Of a stretch of DNA of 20,203 bases, positions 1-6,411 are shown one piece after another. The position numbers and the translations under genes were made by a program. The stretch is from QHCA01 sp003244095 (GTDB lineage Bacteria > Actinomycetota > Actinomycetes > Mycobacteriales > QHCA01): NCBI GenBank assembly GCA_038329965.1, contig JBBQNN010000071.1:1-20203 (forward strand), written 5' to 3'. Every line of letters begins with the position of its first letter. The first letter of the stretch is position 1. A model generated the notes under the pieces. The model saw only the letters and a list, made by a program, of their open reading frames with translations. It did no database searches and was not told the origin of the DNA.

Positions 1-167
1 CCCCCGCAGCGCTTGTCTCGAGCCAATAAACGTAGCCAAAGCCGCTGGACCAGCCGCGGCACCTCAGGCAGTGCCAGCCACCCCGAAGGTGCGACCGACG
101 CGCCCCCACCCCCATTCGCCATTACGGACCCACGCTCCTAGGGCTTGCCTGGGGCCAGAATGGGCGG

Positions 168-1232
168 ATGGACCTTCCCGTCATGCCGCCCGTCGCGCCG
201 ATGCTCGCCAAGTCGGTCACGGAGATCCCGCCCGGGGCCTCCTACGAGCCCAAGTGGGACGGGTTCCGGTCGCTGATCTTCCGCGACGGAGACGAGGTGG
301 AGATCGGCAGCCGCAACGAGAAGCCGATGACGCGCTACTTCCCCGAGCTGGTCGAGGCGTTCACGGCCGAGCTCCCGCAGCGCTGCGTGGTCGACGGCGA
401 GATCGTGATCGCCACCTCGGGTGGCCTCGACTTCGAGGCGCTGCAGCAGCGCATCCACCCGGCGACGTCCCGGGTCAACCTGCTGGCCGAGCAGACCCCG
501 GCTTCGTTCATCGCCTTCGACCTGCTGGCCGTCGGCGACGACGACCTCACCGGGCAGCCGTTCGCCGAGCGGCGGGCGCGGCTCGAGCGGGCCCTGGCCG
601 GCGTCCGGCCGCCGGTCCACATCACGCCGGCCTCGACCGACCGCGAGCTCGCACTGCGCTGGTTCGCGGAGTTCGAGGGGGCTGGACTGGACGGCATCGT
701 GGCCAAGCCGCTCGGCATCACCTATCAGCCGGACAAGCGGGTGATGTTCAAGATCAAGCACCAGCGCACGGCCGATTGCGTGGTCGCGGGATACCGGGTG
801 CACAAGTCCGGGCCGGGCGCGATCGGGTCGGTGCTGCTCGGCCTTTACGACGATGCCGGGTCGCTGGTCTCGGTCGGCGTCATCGGGGCGTTCCCCATGA
901 TCCGGCGGCGGGAGTTGTTCGCCGAGCTCCAGTCACTGGTGACGACGTTCGACGGGCACCCGTGGAACTGGGCGGCGACCGAGGCGGGCGACCGCACGCC
1001 GCGGGCCAACGAGACCTCGCGCTGGAACGCCGGCAAGGACCTGTCCTTCGTCCCGCTCGTCCCGGAGCGGGTGGTCGAGGTGAAGTACGACCACATGGAG
1101 GGGCCGCGGTTCCGGCACACCACGCAGTTCGTCCGCTGGCGGCCCGACCGGCTGCCCGAGTCCTGCACGTACGAGCAGTTGGAGCGACCGGTCACCTTCG
1201 ACCTCGACGACATCGTGCCGGGCCTGCGCTGA
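168..1232 (+). CDS. ligC: ATP-dependent DNA ligase, LigC-like
   Basis: Nick-sealing DNA ligase of the stand-alone actinobacterial LigC type (354 aa), which forms an enzyme-AMP intermediate and acts in DNA repair. Visible nucleotidyltransferase motifs are motif I KWDGFR with the adenylated lysine at K29, SRN at 48-50, VVDGEIV at 74-80, motif III FIAFDLLAV at 114-122, motif IV DGIVAKPL at 175-182, and motif V FKIKHQRTADC from 194. Residues from about 210 form the OB-fold domain. There is no Ku-like, polymerase or nuclease domain, so this is not the multidomain LigD. The start MDLPVMPP matches the N-terminus expected for LigC and the ATG at 168 is used; no convincing Shine-Dalgarno precedes it. 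The gene ends 8 nt from the convergent reductase gene. LigC in mycobacteria is a minor, backup end-joining or excision-repair ligase, and that role is inferred here. Family assignment is confident. Confidence 0.93.
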   Translation: MDLPVMPPVAPMLAKSVTEIPPGASYEPKWDGFRSLIFRDGDEVEIGSRNEKPMTRYFPELVEAFTAELPQRCVVDGEIVIATSGGLDFEALQQRIHPATSRVNLLAEQTPASFIAFDLLAVGDDDLTGQPFAERRARLERALAGVRPPVHITPASTDRELALRWFAEFEGAGLDGIVAKPLGITYQPDKRVMFKIKHQRTADCVVAGYRVHKSGPGAIGSVLLGLYDDAGSLVSVGVIGAFPMIRRRELFAELQSLVTTFDGHPWNWAATEAGDRTPRANETSRWNAGKDLSFVPLVPERVVEVKYDHMEGPRFRHTTQFVRWRPDRLPESCTYEQLERPVTFDLDDIVPGLR

Positions 1233-1240
1233 GCCCCCCG

Positions 1241-1951
1241 TCAGTCGCGTCCCACCGTGTAGCGCAGGAACAGGTAGCCGTCGTCCTCCAGCACGTGGAC
1301 GAGGCCGAGCCGCACCGGCCCGTCGCCCCCCGGCTGCTCGGCGATGCCGGGTGCCTCCTGCCGGGCCAGGACGGGGGAGAGGGTCAGGCACAGCTCGTCG
1401 ACCAGGTCCTCAGCCAGCAGCGACCCGAACAGCCGCGGCCCACCCTCGCACAGGATCCGGGTCAGCCCCCGCTCGGCCAGCAGGGCGCGCCACTCGGCGG
1501 CGCTGCCGCCGGTGATCAGATCGGCCACCTCCGCTAGCGCCTGCCTGGCCGGCGTCGGCGCGTCGGGGCCGGTCAGCACCAGCGGCCGTACGTCGGCCTC
1601 GGTGAACATCGGGCTGGCCGGGTCGAGCGCGAGCGACCTGCTGACCACGGCCAGCGGCGGGGCCGGCGGCATCCCGTGCGCGCCGCGCCAGTCCCGATGC
1701 TCAGCGGGTAGCCGGACCGCGCCGTAGCCCTCGATGCGGGCGGTGCCCGCGCCCACCACGATCACATCGGCGAGTGCCCGGAGCACCCGGAAGACGAGCT
1801 TGTCGGCCGGCCCGGACAGCCCGTCCGAGCGGCCGTCGAGCGCGGCCGCACCGTCGGCGCTGGAGACGAAATTCACCCGCAGGCCCGGATCGGCCTGGGC
1901 GTAGGCGGCGAACAGGTCGACCTCGCCGGCCCGGGGCAGCAACTCGCGCAT
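1241..1951 (-). CDS. Pyrimidine reductase / RibD C-terminal (DHFR-like) family protein
   Basis: A 236-aa protein with the dihydrofolate-reductase-like fold of the RibD C-terminal domain, which uses NADPH to reduce a ribosylamino-pyrimidine or similar substrate. Motifs are VNFVSSADG at 26-34 (substrate and cofactor edge strand), GAGTARIEGYG at 67-77, the phosphate-binding CEGGPRL at 168-174, and the closing strand DELCLTLSPVL at 185-195. The RibD N-terminal deaminase domain is absent, and no other riboflavin gene lies nearby, so a role in riboflavin synthesis is possible but unproven. The minus-strand ATG at 1951 is preceded by TACGGT at the exact spacing of a -10 box for a leaderless mRNA, and there is no Shine-Dalgarno. 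It converges on the ligase gene. The family call is good; the substrate is unknown. Confidence 0.85.
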   Translation of the reverse strand: MRELLPRAGEVDLFAAYAQADPGLRVNFVSSADGAAALDGRSDGLSGPADKLVFRVLRALADVIVVGAGTARIEGYGAVRLPAEHRDWRGAHGMPPAPPLAVVSRSLALDPASPMFTEADVRPLVLTGPDAPTPARQALAEVADLITGGSAAEWRALLAERGLTRILCEGGPRLFGSLLAEDLVDELCLTLSPVLARQEAPGIAEQPGGDGPVRLGLVHVLEDDGYLFLRYTVGRD

Positions 1952-1957
1952 CCGGCA

Positions 1958-1963
1958 ACCGTA
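1958..1963 (-). promoter_or_regulatory. Candidate -10 box for a leaderless reductase transcript
   Basis: The minus strand reads TACGGT, then six nucleotides, then the ATG of the reductase gene. This fits TANNNT at -12 to -7 with the A of ATG as +1, a common arrangement in actinobacteria. No good -35 hexamer is visible at 17-18 nt upstream. Confidence 0.4.
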
Positions 1964-1985
1964 GCGGGGGCGGCTCAGCGCCCGG

Positions 1986-2012
1986 ATGACGCAAGCGTCT
2001 ACAGCGCGTCAT
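1986..2012. promoter_or_regulatory. Inverted repeat / palindrome in the divergent intergenic region
   Basis: ATGACGC and GCGTCAT form a perfect 7-bp inverted repeat with a 13-nt spacer. The left arm overlaps a 12-bp perfect palindrome GACGCAAGCGTC (1988-1999). It lies between the divergent reductase and M23 peptidase genes, where an operator would be expected. No regulator is identified, and a transcript hairpin is an alternative. Confidence 0.35.
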
Positions 2013-2110
2013 GATCGCGGCCGATGTAAGGGGAGCTGGCCAACTGTCATCTCGCTGCGCGCCTCGTAGCGCTCGATGCCCACTCGACTGTTCGACTCAA
2101 GGATGCTCCC

Positions 2111-3520
2111 GTGCCCGGTCGTCGCGCCGCCCTGTCCGTGCTGATCGCCGCTGTCGCACTCGGCGGGTCGGCCGCACTCGCCACCCCCGCGACGGCCACC
2201 GCCGCGGCCCCGAGCCGGACCGGTGACGGCGTGGTCATATCCCACGGCGGCTTCGCGCCGCCCTCGGCGTACGGCGACGCTCCGGTCAGCACCGCCCACG
2301 TCGTCGTACCGATGGCGTTCCCCGTGGTCGGCACGGTGCACTACACCGACACGTTCCTCGCCTGCCGCGAGGTGGGCTGCACCCGCCGGCACTTCGGCCA
2401 GGACATCATGGGATACAAGATGGAGCGGCTCATCGCGACCTTCAACGGGACGGTGACCTACCTGCAGCGGGAGACCGCCGTCGGCCAGGGCAACTACCTC
2501 AGCATCCGCAGCCTCGACAACCTGTGGACGGTCAACTACCTCCACATCAACAACGACACGCCGGGCACCGACGACGGCAGGGGCACGGCCAGGAGCGCCT
2601 TCCTGCCCGGCCTGCACGTGGGCTCGCGGGTCGTGAAGGGCCAGTTCGTCGGCTGGATGGGTGACTCGGGCAACGCCGAGAGCGTCGGGGCGCACACGCA
2701 CTTCGAGCTGCGCAGCGGCGACGCCTGGTCCGGCACCGTCTACAACCCGCTGTACTCGATCAACGCCGCCCCCCGCTACACCTCCCCGGTGGTCGCGATG
2801 CCGCACCAGCCCGGCGAGCTGGTCCGGTGGAGCGCCACCGGCCCGGTCTACCTCCTGATGGCGGACGGCACCCGCCGCTACGTCCCGGCGGCCCTGATGG
2901 CGGTGTACGGCTGGACGCCGGCCGACGTGGTGCTCATCACCGGCGGCGAGATGGGCCTGTACCCGGCCGGCGCCGTCGCGCCACTGCGCAACGGCTCGGT
3001 GGTGTCCGCACCGGACGGGGTCCGCTGGGCCACCACAGGCGACCGCAGGTACGCCGTGACCGACCAGCAACTCGTCGCGATGGCCCTGACCTCGGCCGGC
3101 GCGGTGCCGGTCACCGACGAGGTGCTCCTCGGCACCCCTGTCGCCACGGGTGCGGTGCCCGGCGGCGCATGGCGCGACGGTGCCTTCGTCCGGCAGTACG
3201 ACAGCACGCAGGTGTGGCTGATCGACCGGCGCACCCGGCGCGCCATGACCATGGGCGCCTTCGGCTGGTGGGGGGTACCGGCCGGGCAGATCGCCGTGGC
3301 CGGCTCGCTCACCACGGCACCCCCGGTTGGCGTCGTCGTCGGCTACAAGGACGGCACGATCTTCCACGCCACGGCCGGCTGGTTCATGATGGTGGGCGGG
3401 GTCCGGCGGCAGATCCAGGACACGAACGCCCTGACGTACTACAACTGGATCTCCAAGCGGAATTTCTACCTGTACGACGACGTGACCGCGGCCCTGCCAC
3501 TCGGCGCCCCGATCGCATAG
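2111..3520 (+). CDS. Secreted M23-family metallopeptidase with repeated C-terminal modules
   Basis: A 469-aa exported zinc peptidase of the M23 (lysostaphin/LytM) family, expected to cut peptidoglycan cross-bridges outside the membrane. The start is GTG at 2111, with AAGGA at 2099-2103 seven nt upstream. Residues 1-33 are a signal peptide (RR, hydrophobic core, ATPATATAAA end). The catalytic domain covers about 68-220 and keeps all key residues: HFGQD (H94, D98), NYLHIN (H145, a variant of the usual YGHL) and AHTHFEL (H195, H197); H94, D98 and H197 are the zinc ligands. C85 and C90 may form a disulfide. From about 236 to the end there are roughly four diverged modules of 50-60 residues, built on a DGxRRxV...GW pattern, probably a wall- or ligand-binding region. 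The stop codon TAG is the first base triplet of the direct repeat that bounds the downstream insertion. Confidence 0.88.
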   Translation: MPGRRAALSVLIAAVALGGSAALATPATATAAAPSRTGDGVVISHGGFAPPSAYGDAPVSTAHVVVPMAFPVVGTVHYTDTFLACREVGCTRRHFGQDIMGYKMERLIATFNGTVTYLQRETAVGQGNYLSIRSLDNLWTVNYLHINNDTPGTDDGRGTARSAFLPGLHVGSRVVKGQFVGWMGDSGNAESVGAHTHFELRSGDAWSGTVYNPLYSINAAPRYTSPVVAMPHQPGELVRWSATGPVYLLMADGTRRYVPAALMAVYGWTPADVVLITGGEMGLYPAGAVAPLRNGSVVSAPDGVRWATTGDRRYAVTDQQLVAMALTSAGAVPVTDEVLLGTPVATGAVPGGAWRDGAFVRQYDSTQVWLIDRRTRRAMTMGAFGWWGVPAGQIAVAGSLTTAPPVGVVVGYKDGTIFHATAGWFMMVGGVRRQIQDTNALTYYNWISKRNFYLYDDVTAALPLGAPIA

Positions 3521-3527
3521 GTAGGGA
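3518..3527 (+). repeat. Left copy of 10-bp direct repeat TAGGTAGGGA
   Basis: TAGGTAGGGA here is identical to 4641-4650, and the match extends to 14 nt with one mismatch (next bases TTTC versus CTTC). It includes the stop codon of the M23 gene and directly abuts the left inverted-repeat end at 3528. It could be a target-site duplication. Part of it also resembles the outer flank of the other repeat copies (TAnnTA before CTTCGACC), so that reading is not certain. Confidence 0.55.
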
Positions 3528-3745
3528 TTTCGACCTGAAATAGTCGCTGGATTGGCTTGCGGCGATGGTGCGGCGCCGAGTTGTGAGGGACTGTGTTCGG
3601 ATGATCTTTGTCTGGGGTCTGGTTATTCGGCCAGGTATGAGAACCCGCACCGCCCAAAGTCCCACCGATCTCACCGGTCCGCGATAGCCGCCAAGGCAGC
3701 AACACCTGAGCCAGTCACGACCGGGCAGGGTTTTTCAGGTCGAAG
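3528..3745. repeat. 218-bp block bounded by inverted TTCGACCTGAAA copies (repeats A and B)
   Basis: The left end is TTTCGACCTGAAA (3528-3540). The right end is TTTTTCAGGTCGAAG (3731-3745), the same motif inverted. Just inside the left end, CGCTGGATTG matches CGCTGGACTG at the same place in the second block (4465-4640), so the two blocks are related at least at that end. I see no gene in it. The internal sequence GGTCTGGTTATTCGGCCAGG could form a short hairpin. Confidence 0.6.
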
Positions 3746-3754
3746 TATCTAGGT
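3728..3754 (+). repeat. Repeat B, left partner of the 26-27 bp inverted repeat flanking the orphan gene
   Basis: Bases 3728-3754 read GGG, then TTTTTCAGGTCGAAG, then TATCTAGGT. They are the near-perfect reverse complement of 4456-4481, differing by one extra A/T and one base in the TA(T/G)CTAGGT outer part. The pair closely brackets the orphan gene; the right partner contains its stop codon. Confidence 0.6.
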
Positions 3755-3760
3755 GACGCA

Positions 3761-3765
3761 GAGGA
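3761..3765 (+). promoter_or_regulatory. Ribosome binding site GAGGA fixing the orphan gene start
   Basis: GAGGA lies 8 nt before the ATG at 3774. It lies downstream of the in-frame GTG at 3753, so it supports the ATG and rejects the longer start. Confidence 0.6.
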
Positions 3766-3773
3766 ATACTTGC

Positions 3774-4475
3774 ATGGGTACGCCGTCTCGTGACACACCA
3801 GGGCCGGTCGCGCGTCGGCTGTTCTTCACCGACTTCCAGGGCAATCCCGCCGAGCCGGAGGACGTGTTCATCGATGGCCTGGACGGCGGCTGGGCCGAGC
3901 GCGAGCCGGACGCGATCACTCTGTTGCGCGACTCTAGCGCCTACCCCTATGACCGGTTCCTGGCCTGTACGGCGCTGTGCGCGTGGGGTTCTGCGGTTGG
4001 CTACCAAGCCGTCATCGACGCCGCCGCCAACCCGGACTATGTCGTGTGGCGGGAGCAGTCGGCCGATCGACGGTTCGGCGTGGATGACACCTTCGCGCTG
4101 CTGGCCGAGGACATCGGCCGTAGCAAGAACACCGCCAGGCAACGCGGCACCAACAACGAGCGGTTGGCCGCGCAGGCCGCTCTGCTCAGATTGACCGACC
4201 GGTATTTTTTTGATCGACGGCTCACCCAGGGCATGTTCGAGCCGGACGTGCGGGCATTGGCCACGGCGCTGGCGGCCGCGATCGACGCAGGAATCACGCG
4301 GCTACGTACTGGTGAGCCGGTCAGTTTCGACCTCCCGACTCAGATTGCGGGCCTAATCGGAGCGCTGGCCAGAGTGGACCTGACCGGCGCTCGCCGGGAT
4401 GCCAGCGCCCTGTTGGCCACCGGCCCGAACGACCGGGCCGTGCGGGAACTCGGCGACCTAGCTACTTCGACCTGA
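3774..4475 (+). CDS. Orphan hypothetical protein inside the repeat-bounded insertion
   Basis: A 233-aa soluble protein, predicted to be mostly alpha-helical, with no signal peptide or membrane segment; I do not recognise the family. The stretch YDRFLACTALCAWGS followed by VIDAA (about 58-83) looks like a single HEAT-type helical pair of the sort seen in some immunity proteins, but that resemblance is weak. It is not a recognisable transposase, recombinase or nuclease: there is no DDE, HUH or serine/tyrosine recombinase signature. The ATG at 3774 is chosen over the GTG at 3753 because GAGGA precedes it at good spacing. The last codons (TST, stop) lie inside repeat C, so repeat and gene have moved or evolved together. 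The codons are less G+C-biased than its neighbours (58% and 65% G+C in two lines counted), including TTT TTT in a run of seven T at 4205-4211. The gene is probably real; its function is unknown. Confidence 0.7.
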   Translation: MGTPSRDTPGPVARRLFFTDFQGNPAEPEDVFIDGLDGGWAEREPDAITLLRDSSAYPYDRFLACTALCAWGSAVGYQAVIDAAANPDYVVWREQSADRRFGVDDTFALLAEDIGRSKNTARQRGTNNERLAAQAALLRLTDRYFFDRRLTQGMFEPDVRALATALAAAIDAGITRLRTGEPVSFDLPTQIAGLIGALARVDLTGARRDASALLATGPNDRAVRELGDLATST

Positions 4476-4481
4476 AAACCC
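4456..4481 (+). repeat. Repeat C, right partner of the inverted repeat flanking the orphan gene
   Basis: Bases 4456-4481 read ACCTAG, CTACTTCGACCTGAAAA, CCC and pair with 3728-3754 in inverted orientation. The repeat supplies the last codons and the TGA stop of the orphan gene. Confidence 0.6.
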
Positions 4482-4640
4482 GCTGGACTGAGATCGGGGG
4501 GTCGACGGCGGCTGATCCGGCAGAGATCGGACTCCCCTGGGACCCTGGCCGGGTGATCAGAACTTGACCGAAGATCAACAAGCTCCGAACGCGGGTGCCC
4601 GTCGCCACAATCACCGGCCTGGGACTTCTTCAGGTCGAAG
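4465..4640. repeat. 176-bp block bounded by inverted TTCGACCTGAA copies (repeats C and D)
   Basis: The left end CTTCGACCTGAAAA and the right end TTCTTCAGGTCGAAG mirror each other. The left interior CGCTGGACTG matches the first block. The right end also has GGGACTTC twice (4621-4628 and 4647-4654). I see no gene in the block; it separates the orphan gene stop from the treZ stop. Confidence 0.6.
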
Positions 4641-4650
4641 TAGGTAGGGA
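4641..4650 (+). repeat. Right copy of 10-bp direct repeat TAGGTAGGGA
   Basis: Identical to 3518-3527. It directly abuts the right inverted end (GGTCGAAG) and lies 2 nt before the treZ stop codon. Confidence 0.55.
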
Positions 4651-4652
4651 CT

Positions 4653-6389
4653 TCAGGCCAGCTCAACGACGGCGACCGACTCGCCGTCGAGCTCGACCTT
4701 GCCGTCAGAGTAGACGAATCCGGGGGTGGACGAGAGCAGCACGCCGCGCGGCGCGCCGTCCAGCGGCACCGTCTGCCGGTGCTCGGCCAGGCTGCACACG
4801 ACCCGTAGCCCGCCGCGGTGCACGACCAGCCAGCGAGCCTCCTCGGAGAAGTCCACCGCGACGGTGGACAGCGCCGGGTCGGTGAGCTCGGGCCGCTGCC
4901 GGCGCAGCGCGATGACCTTGCGGTAGAAGTCCAGCATGTCGGCGTGCTCGCCCTCGCCGACCTCGGACCAGGCCAGCCGCGAGGCGTGGAAGGTCCTCCG
5001 GTGTTGGGGGTTCGGCACCTCGTGGGTGGCCCACCCGTGCTCGGCGAACTCCGCCTGGCGACCCTCGACCACCGCCTCGGCGAGGGCCGGCTCGGTGTGG
5101 CTGGTGAAGAACTGCCACGGCGTGGACGCGGCCCACTCTTCGCCCATGAACAGCATCGGGGTGTACGGCGAGGTGAGCACCAGGGTGGCGCCGATCTTGA
5201 GCAGGCCGGGGGACAGGGCGGCCGACAGGCGGTCACCGCCGGCCCGGTTGCCGATCTGGTCGTGGTTCTGCAGGTAGGCCAGGAAGCGGTAGCCGGGCAG
5301 GGTGCTGGCGTTGACCGGCCGCCCGTGCTTGCGCCGCCGGAACGACGACCAGGTGCCGTCGTGGAAGTAAACTCCGGTCAGGGTCTTGGCCAGTGCCGAC
5401 AGGGCGCCGAAGTCGGCGTAGTAGCCCTGCCGCTCCCCGGTGAGCAGGGCGTGCAGTGCGTGGTGGAAGTCGTCGGACCACTGGGCGGTCAGGCCGTAGC
5501 CGCCGGCTTCCCGGGCGGTGACGAGCCGCGGGTCGTTGAGGTCGGACTCGGCGATCAGCGACAGGGGGCGCCCGACGTGTGCCGCCAGCGCCTCCACCTC
5601 CGTCGAGAGCTCCTCGAGCAGGTGGGTCGCGCGGCTGTCGGTGAGAGCGTGCACGGCGTCCAGCCGCAGGCCGTCGATGTGGTAGTCGCGCAGCCACATC
5701 AGCGCGTTGCCGACGATGTGCCGGCGCACCTGGTCAGAGCCCGGCCCGTCCAGGTTGACCGCGGGCCCCCACGGGGTCAGGTGGCGTTCGGTGAAGTAGG
5801 GCCCGAACGGATTGAGATAGGCCCCCGACGGCCCGAGGTGGTTGTAGACCACGTCCAGCAGCACGCCCAGGCCGCGGGTGTGGCAGGCGTCCACGAACCG
5901 CTTGAGGCCGTCCGGGCCGCCGTAGGGTGCGTGCACGGCGTACCAGTCGACGCCGTCATAGCCCCAGCCCGCGTCGCCGTCCCAGGCGTTGACCGGCATC
6001 AGCTCGACGAGGTCGACGCCGAGGTCGACAAGGTGGTCGAGCCGCTCTGCTGCGGCGTCGAACGTGCCGGCCTCGGTGAACGTGCCGACGTGCAACTCGT
6101 AGACGACGCTGCCGGCCAGCGGTCGCCCGGACCAGGAGGTGTCCGTCCACTCGAAGACCGTGTCGTCGTACAAGCGGCTCGGCCCGTGCACGCCGTCGGG
6201 CTGCCACCGGGAGCGCGGGTCGGGCAGCGGCTCGCCGTCGTCGATCAGGTAGGCGTAGTCGGTGCCGTGCTCGGTGTGCGCCGTGCCCTGCCACCTGCCG
6301 CCGTCGCGTTCGCTGAGATCCGTGGACGCTTCGCCGATCTTCACCTGCACCCGGACGGCGCGGGGCGCCCACACCTCGAACGTCGCCAT
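4653..6389 (-). CDS. treZ: Malto-oligosyltrehalose trehalohydrolase TreZ
   Basis: Cytoplasmic GH13 hydrolase (578 aa) that releases trehalose from malto-oligosyltrehalose, the last step of the TreX-TreY-TreZ route. Residues 1-90 form the N-terminal beta-sandwich (ATFEVWAPRA start). The TIM barrel then carries region I DVVYNH at 179-184, the nucleophile in GLRLDAVHAL (D244), the acid/base in LIAESDLND (E281) and the third carboxylate in LQNHDQIGNR (D377). GYDGVDWYAVHAPYGGPDGL at about 143-162 is typical of TreZ. A C-terminal beta domain ends at VAVVELA. Length and all catalytic residues are intact. The ATG at 6389 follows the treY stop by 22 nt, with a G-rich stretch in between. It is the last gene of the glgX-treY-treZ unit. 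Its 3' end lies 2 nt from the direct repeat that bounds the downstream insertion. Confidence 0.95.
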   Translation of the reverse strand: MATFEVWAPRAVRVQVKIGEASTDLSERDGGRWQGTAHTEHGTDYAYLIDDGEPLPDPRSRWQPDGVHGPSRLYDDTVFEWTDTSWSGRPLAGSVVYELHVGTFTEAGTFDAAAERLDHLVDLGVDLVELMPVNAWDGDAGWGYDGVDWYAVHAPYGGPDGLKRFVDACHTRGLGVLLDVVYNHLGPSGAYLNPFGPYFTERHLTPWGPAVNLDGPGSDQVRRHIVGNALMWLRDYHIDGLRLDAVHALTDSRATHLLEELSTEVEALAAHVGRPLSLIAESDLNDPRLVTAREAGGYGLTAQWSDDFHHALHALLTGERQGYYADFGALSALAKTLTGVYFHDGTWSSFRRRKHGRPVNASTLPGYRFLAYLQNHDQIGNRAGGDRLSAALSPGLLKIGATLVLTSPYTPMLFMGEEWAASTPWQFFTSHTEPALAEAVVEGRQAEFAEHGWATHEVPNPQHRRTFHASRLAWSEVGEGEHADMLDFYRKVIALRRQRPELTDPALSTVAVDFSEEARWLVVHRGGLRVVCSLAEHRQTVPLDGAPRGVLLSSTPGFVYSDGKVELDGESVAVVELA

Positions 6390-6411
6390 GACCCCATTGT
6401 CCCCCGGGTGC

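Larger units (their letters stand above)
3528..4640. mobile_element. Putative non-autonomous insertion carrying one orphan gene
   Basis: This 1113-bp segment has inverted ends: TTTCGACCTGAAA on the left, and CTTCGACCTGAAG when the right end is read inward. It is flanked on both sides by TAGGTAGGGA. Removing the segment with one direct repeat leaves the M23 stop and the treZ stop facing each other 9 nt apart, like the 8-nt convergent gap at 1233-1240, which supports a real insertion. Inside are two repeat-bounded non-coding blocks and a single gene that does not look like a transposase. A cargo-bearing MITE or mobile insertion cassette mobilised in trans is the simplest model, and it is an inference. 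No transposase is present in the window. Confidence 0.45.

Noticed and set aside
100..118. C-rich stretch with possible hairpins before the ligase gene
   Set aside because: No tRNA, terminator or gene can be supported in bases 1-167.
71..1537. Open frame overlapping the ligase gene on the plus strand
   Set aside because: The ligase frame carries every catalytic motif. This frame runs past the ligase stop into the antisense of the reductase gene.
3528..3745. Retron-like or catalytic RNA interpretation of the first repeat-bounded block
   Set aside because: Inverted ends could pair in RNA, but there is no reverse transcriptase or other partner gene nearby and no recognised core motif.
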